Assembly (NCBI GenBank): GCA_019745975.1
Contig: JAIESQ010000042.1
Span: 1 to 42,353, forward strand
DNA length: 42,353 nucleotides
Direction of reading: 5' to 3'
Source: Pirellulales bacterium
GTDB taxonomy: Bacteria > Planctomycetota > Planctomycetia > Pirellulales > JAEUIK01
Shown here: in pieces, positions 39,901 to 42,353 of the stretch
Numbering within the stretch: the stretch's first letter is position 1
Layout: each line of letters begins with the position of its first letter
The notes under the pieces: model-generated
Seen by the model: the letters and a program-made list of their open reading frames with translations, nothing else
Database searches by the model: none
Told to the model about the DNA's origin: nothing
Translations under genes and position numbers: made by a program

Positions 39901-42335
39901 GCGCCAATGGCGTGCTCATCGAATCCGGGGCGCACCACAACGCGATCAGCGGCACCGGGCTCGGCTTCAGCATCTTCCAAGCGACGCTCGATGCGGGGGT
40001 CGCCAGCGGCGGGCTGGGGGATTTCGATCCTACGGAAACGTACGCTGCGTGGAGCGCCGCCGACCTGGGGAACGTGATCTCCGGCAACCTTGGCTCGGGC
40101 GTGCGGATCAACGGCGCCGACTATAACCGGGTCGCGGGCGGCAACTTCATCGGCACGAATTTCGGCGCCACGGCGGCCGTGCCTAACGCCGGCAGTGGGG
40201 TCTTGATCACCGGCGGCGCCAGTTTCAACGAGATCACCCCCAGCGTGCGGACGGAATGGAAATACTTCGAAGGACAGGCAGATCCCCAAGCTTGGTTCGA
40301 TTTGGTCGTACAGGATATGATCTCGGGCAACCTGGGCCCGGGCGTCACCATCGAAGGGACCGGGACCAGCGGCAACTCGGTCCTCGGCGCGCTGATCGGC
40401 GTCGGTTACAGCACGGGCAACATGATCGGCCTGGGGAATGTTGGGCCGGGCGTCTTGATCCGCGATGGCGCTAGCGAGAATCTGATTGATGAGCTTGTCC
40501 AATCGCTGCTATACGAGCCGACATACTACGGCGAGGTTCTCCCAGGCGTCGCGTATCTGCGTCCCACGATCGTAGCCAACGGTACTTCGTCGGCTCCCCG
40601 CGCTGGCGTCGAGATGACCGGCGCCGGCACGAGCGGCAACCAGGTCAAGAACTCGTTGATCGGCACGAACGAGCTGGCCGCTACCAACCTCGGCAACACC
40701 GGCGACGGAGTGCTGATCGCGGCCAGCGCCAGCGAAAACCTGATCGGCGACGACGAGGCGGGCAACACGATCGCCGCCAACGCCGCCCGCGGCGTGGCCA
40801 TCCGCGGCAAGAACCAGGCCATCACCGCCTGGTCGCTCGACGAAAACGGTTACCTGCGCCTGACCCTGGCGGCCCTCGACGGCATCGCGGTCGACGGCAC
40901 GTACGCGATCAGCGGCCTGACGTTCTACGACGAACAGCTCAACTCGCAGGCGGTGACGACGGCGACCGTCGTCTCGATCAACGGCAGCACGATCGAGACC
41001 AACGTGCTCGTCACGCTCACCGGCACGTTGACGGCGAACCTGGACGCGGCCTACGTCGTGATGGAAGGGGCCAACGAGAACACGGTCCGCGACAACTGGA
41101 TCGGCACCAACCAGCAGCAAAGCGACCTGGGCAACGCCGCCGATGGCGTGCTGGTGACCGGCAGCGGCGCGCTCAACTGGATCACCGACAATCGGATCTT
41201 CTTTAACGGCGGGCATGGCGTGGCGCTGGCCGCCGGCGCCAATCAAAATATCGTGGGAACTAGGATCGAGAACGAAGTCACGCTCGGCGCCGCCAACGAT
41301 ATTTACAAGAACGGCGTCAACGGCGTGCTCATCACCGGCTCGACGTATAACATCCTCCGCGCCAATTCGATTACTGACAACGTCGCCAGCGGCGTGGTCC
41401 ACAGCGGGTCGCGGTTCAACGTGGTGGTGGGGGGCGAGATTTCGGCGAACAAGCAGAATGGCGTGGTCTTCACCAACGGCGCCGAAGGGAACGCCGTCAT
41501 CGGCAGCGACATTTTGAATAATGAAGCCCACGGCGTGCTCATCGCCAACGGCGCCGAGGGGAACGGCGTCGGCGTCTCCATCAATCTCGACGGCGCCGAA
41601 GGGGTGCCCATCGCCACCGACCCCACCGCCGCCAACACCATTCGCGGCAACTGGGGGAACCAGGTGCGGATCGCGGGGGAAAGCACCAAGTTCAACTTCG
41701 TCGCCGGCTATAATGACATCGAGGCCGTGGCCAACCAGGACGCGATCGTCATTGACGGCGCCGTGGCCAATGTCATCGGCAACGGGGGCGAAGGACAGGA
41801 CCCCGAGGGGGTGTACGTCGTCGGCGCCAACACGCCCGACTATCAGAACGGCAACCGCGTCAAGTACGGCGCGGGTAATCATGGCGTGGCGGTCTACGAG
41901 GGATCCAACGGCGCCGAGGGAAACGCCATCTTGGGGAACGCGTTTCTCGGAGACCTGCAAGACGCCATTTTCATCGACGGCTACTCCGGCGTCGTGCCGC
42001 CGACGATCGACGACGTGACGGTCACCGGCATCGGTCCGCTCACCTTTGACATCGACACTTCGCTGGCGTCGTTAAGTCCCGCGGCGGAAGACGAAGTGCG
42101 CGTCGATTACTATCTCGTCAACCCCAACAACCCGCTGGAGACGCATGTGCTGGGCTCAAAGGTGTTCACCAGCGGCAGCTCCGCGACGTTTCATGTGGAA
42201 GGTGTCACGCCGAGCGACACGGACTTGCAGGGCTGGTACGTGACCGCCACGGCCACGTACGACTTGCAAGGCGACAACGAGCTGCGCATCGAATCAGTCA
42301 CCTCGACCTTGCAGGTTTACGTAATCGGGTCGTGA
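36936..42335 (+). CDS. giant LEPR-XLL parallel beta-helix protein
   Basis: A 1799-residue protein. The N-terminus [20 protein letters not shown] followed by [11 protein letters not shown] is the LEPR-XLL sorting-type motif of planctomycete surface proteins. [20 protein letters not shown] follows, the usual lead-in. Most of the protein (about 80-1660) is an imperfect repeat with GNxIGTN..., GDGVLI, NVISGN and GSGVRI elements, the pattern of right-handed beta-helix repeats (PbH1). The last 120 residues ([20 protein letters not shown] onward) form a separate beta-sandwich-like region. There is no cysteine in the whole protein and no dockerin or PEP-type C-terminus. ATG 36936 is preferred; GTG 36918 is possible. 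The frame open upstream through rplA is non-coding there. Probably exported; binding or structural role unknown. Confidence 0.88.
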   Translation: MPTRRFGRQSSLRAKRLRFEPLEDRRLLTVFTVGNTDNSGPGSLAQAILDANADTSGPHEIRFAIGTTGSQQTISLTDALSPITRDDVTINGFSQGGVGNTQVLIQVSWGGLSTTIADGLVINASGSVVTGLEISGFKGAGVKIDGTASGDADNNTIADSVITGNGVGVVILGDDETRDTADLYLEVLVAPTLSNYTVNSTATGNTIGGNTITWNSAQGVLIQHASENVVSSNTIGDNGAAGVEIDGLGGTTVETFAGDPDQPELVSWETYAISNSATGNVVTGNWIGIDAGDSDIGNTGDGVLIDGASLNTIGGLDTAQRNYISFNSQNGVRVTGTANYQPQSMLLSSFSGGTAGTFAQWRDRLDAMLAAIAANLGGDGGARQSSLVPVETSTQQWTGAVAVLNRIQSNYIGTNEDADTAAGNLAHGVLVEQAARVTIIGAEEIAATPPGGNTIVANALGGVKIVGTPLYNQLLVEPLNNYLPTPSDEEPQETYSLYNVQGNESFEINDPIAELVATLVAGNSIGITADDLLLGNGGDGVFVENSHALVVQNTISGNGDALTTAHGVHVTGTPRVALFGSIISANQIGTQTDGTATLNLAGQVEQGNWGDGVLLESGVQASVVGAILPDPGGDPVEEEKAAAEFLGNVISGNRGWGVHVSGLVVPGQERGIFHAERRRDPFLVPEELLVDPEFENSAVKPYGTLANSVAGNFVGVDGSGAAAAPNGQGGVLVDNAAAATLVGAWSIDLDRQFYGNVISANGDPGSGGPGVLVTGQGTSVTVVAGNLIGLSADGQTALGNAGPGVKVADGALATNIGGDTYAANLGSRNYIAGNTGPGILIEDAFDFRRANVTTAPAGQELGDPKGALNNLTDTAAWNDAIGQGANYYMTAVVSNWIGLGVAITYENGLATAHTPIPLGNGDNADGILIVDSSNVLVGGAHPAWTRNVISANDGNGVKVTGDKSFLTFVYQDFIGTDETGAAGTDFGNGANGVLIESGAHHNAISGTGLGFSIFQATLDAGVASGGLGDFDPTETYAAWSAADLGNVISGNLGSGVRINGADYNRVAGGNFIGTNFGATAAVPNAGSGVLITGGASFNEITPSVRTEWKYFEGQADPQAWFDLVVQDMISGNLGPGVTIEGTGTSGNSVLGALIGVGYSTGNMIGLGNVGPGVLIRDGASENLIDELVQSLLYEPTYYGEVLPGVAYLRPTIVANGTSSAPRAGVEMTGAGTSGNQVKNSLIGTNELAATNLGNTGDGVLIAASASENLIGDDEAGNTIAANAARGVAIRGKNQAITAWSLDENGYLRLTLAALDGIAVDGTYAISGLTFYDEQLNSQAVTTATVVSINGSTIETNVLVTLTGTLTANLDAAYVVMEGANENTVRDNWIGTNQQQSDLGNAADGVLVTGSGALNWITDNRIFFNGGHGVALAAGANQNIVGTRIENEVTLGAANDIYKNGVNGVLITGSTYNILRANSITDNVASGVVHSGSRFNVVVGGEISANKQNGVVFTNGAEGNAVIGSDILNNEAHGVLIANGAEGNGVGVSINLDGAEGVPIATDPTAANTIRGNWGNQVRIAGESTKFNFVAGYNDIEAVANQDAIVIDGAVANVIGNGGEGQDPEGVYVVGANTPDYQNGNRVKYGAGNHGVAVYEGSNGAEGNAILGNAFLGDLQDAIFIDGYSGVVPPTIDDVTVTGIGPLTFDIDTSLASLSPAAEDEVRVDYYLVNPNNPLETHVLGSKVFTSGSSATFHVEGVTPSDTDLQGWYVTATATYDLQGDNELRIESVTSTLQVYVIGS

Positions 42336-42353
42336 ATTCGTTTGCGGGCAGCG

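Noticed and set aside
37300-41700. Regular GGCAAC-type repeats resembling a CRISPR or tandem array
   Set aside because: The spacing varies and follows the reading frame of beta-helix repeats; there are no conserved direct repeats with unique spacers.
38784-41960. Two long minus-strand frames (572 and 483 residues) inside the beta-helix gene
   Set aside because: Both are shadows of the repeated GGCAAC/GGCGTG codons; no protein motif.

Overview
The window is GC-rich bacterial chromosome, most likely from a planctomycete of the Pirellulales type. The evidence is a giant beta-helix protein with a LEPR-XLL N-terminus, a secreted sulfatase and a DUF1080 protein, secreted proteins without wider relatives that I can name, a sigma factor with a long DNA-binding N-terminal part, and an EF-Tu whose switch I reads KTVTI instead of RGITI. 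The assignment is by inference; no rRNA is present.

Layout. 1-1.4 kb: decayed REP-associated (RAYT) transposase and two copies of its probable palindromic REP flanking a YcxB-like membrane protein. 1.5-9.6 kb: secreted sulfatase, a fatty-acid oxidation pair (FadJ-type enzyme plus a thiolase-like protein, overlapping by 8 nt), SurE, a small membrane protein and an outer-membrane beta-barrel protein. 10.0-19.4 kb: accessory cation-transport region. A 184-bp palindromic MITE-like element precedes a Ca2+/H+ antiporter. On the other strand lies a cluster encoding an HMA_2-containing P-type ATPase, a shortened relative of that ATPase without its catalytic motifs, and several small membrane or unknown proteins. 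A divergent gene fuses two HMA_2-like modules to a YbaN/DUF454 membrane domain. 19.7-29.3 kb: CaiB-type CoA transferase, SDR-like protein, DUF1080 protein, a housekeeping run ispF-cysS-ruvC-ruvA, and two secreted proteins of unknown function. 29.8-36.9 kb: a multi-HTH sigma-70 factor, then the translation/transcription block tRNA-Thr(TGT), tRNA-Tyr, tRNA-Gly, tRNA-Thr(GGT), tuf, tRNA-Trp, secE, nusG, rplK, rplA. 36.9-42.3 kb: a 1799-residue cysteine-free LEPR-XLL beta-helix protein sits where rplJ-rplL-rpoB-rpoC normally follow rplA.

How genes work together. The tRNA-tuf-secE-nusG-rplKA block is the classic bacterial order. ruvC and ruvA supply Holliday-junction processing. FadJ and the thiolase-like protein are translationally coupled. 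The most novel unit is the P-ATPase cluster. The ATPase has all phosphorylation-cycle motifs but neither a CPC ion-site motif nor a CxxC metal-binding motif. It is encoded with a smaller homologue that keeps the membrane and P-domain-like parts but has lost the actuator and nucleotide-binding domains. Together with the YbaN fusion, which shares the ATPase N-terminal architecture, this suggests a multi-subunit membrane cation system of unknown substrate.

Intergenic DNA is rich in long inverted repeats of at least five different sequence families.
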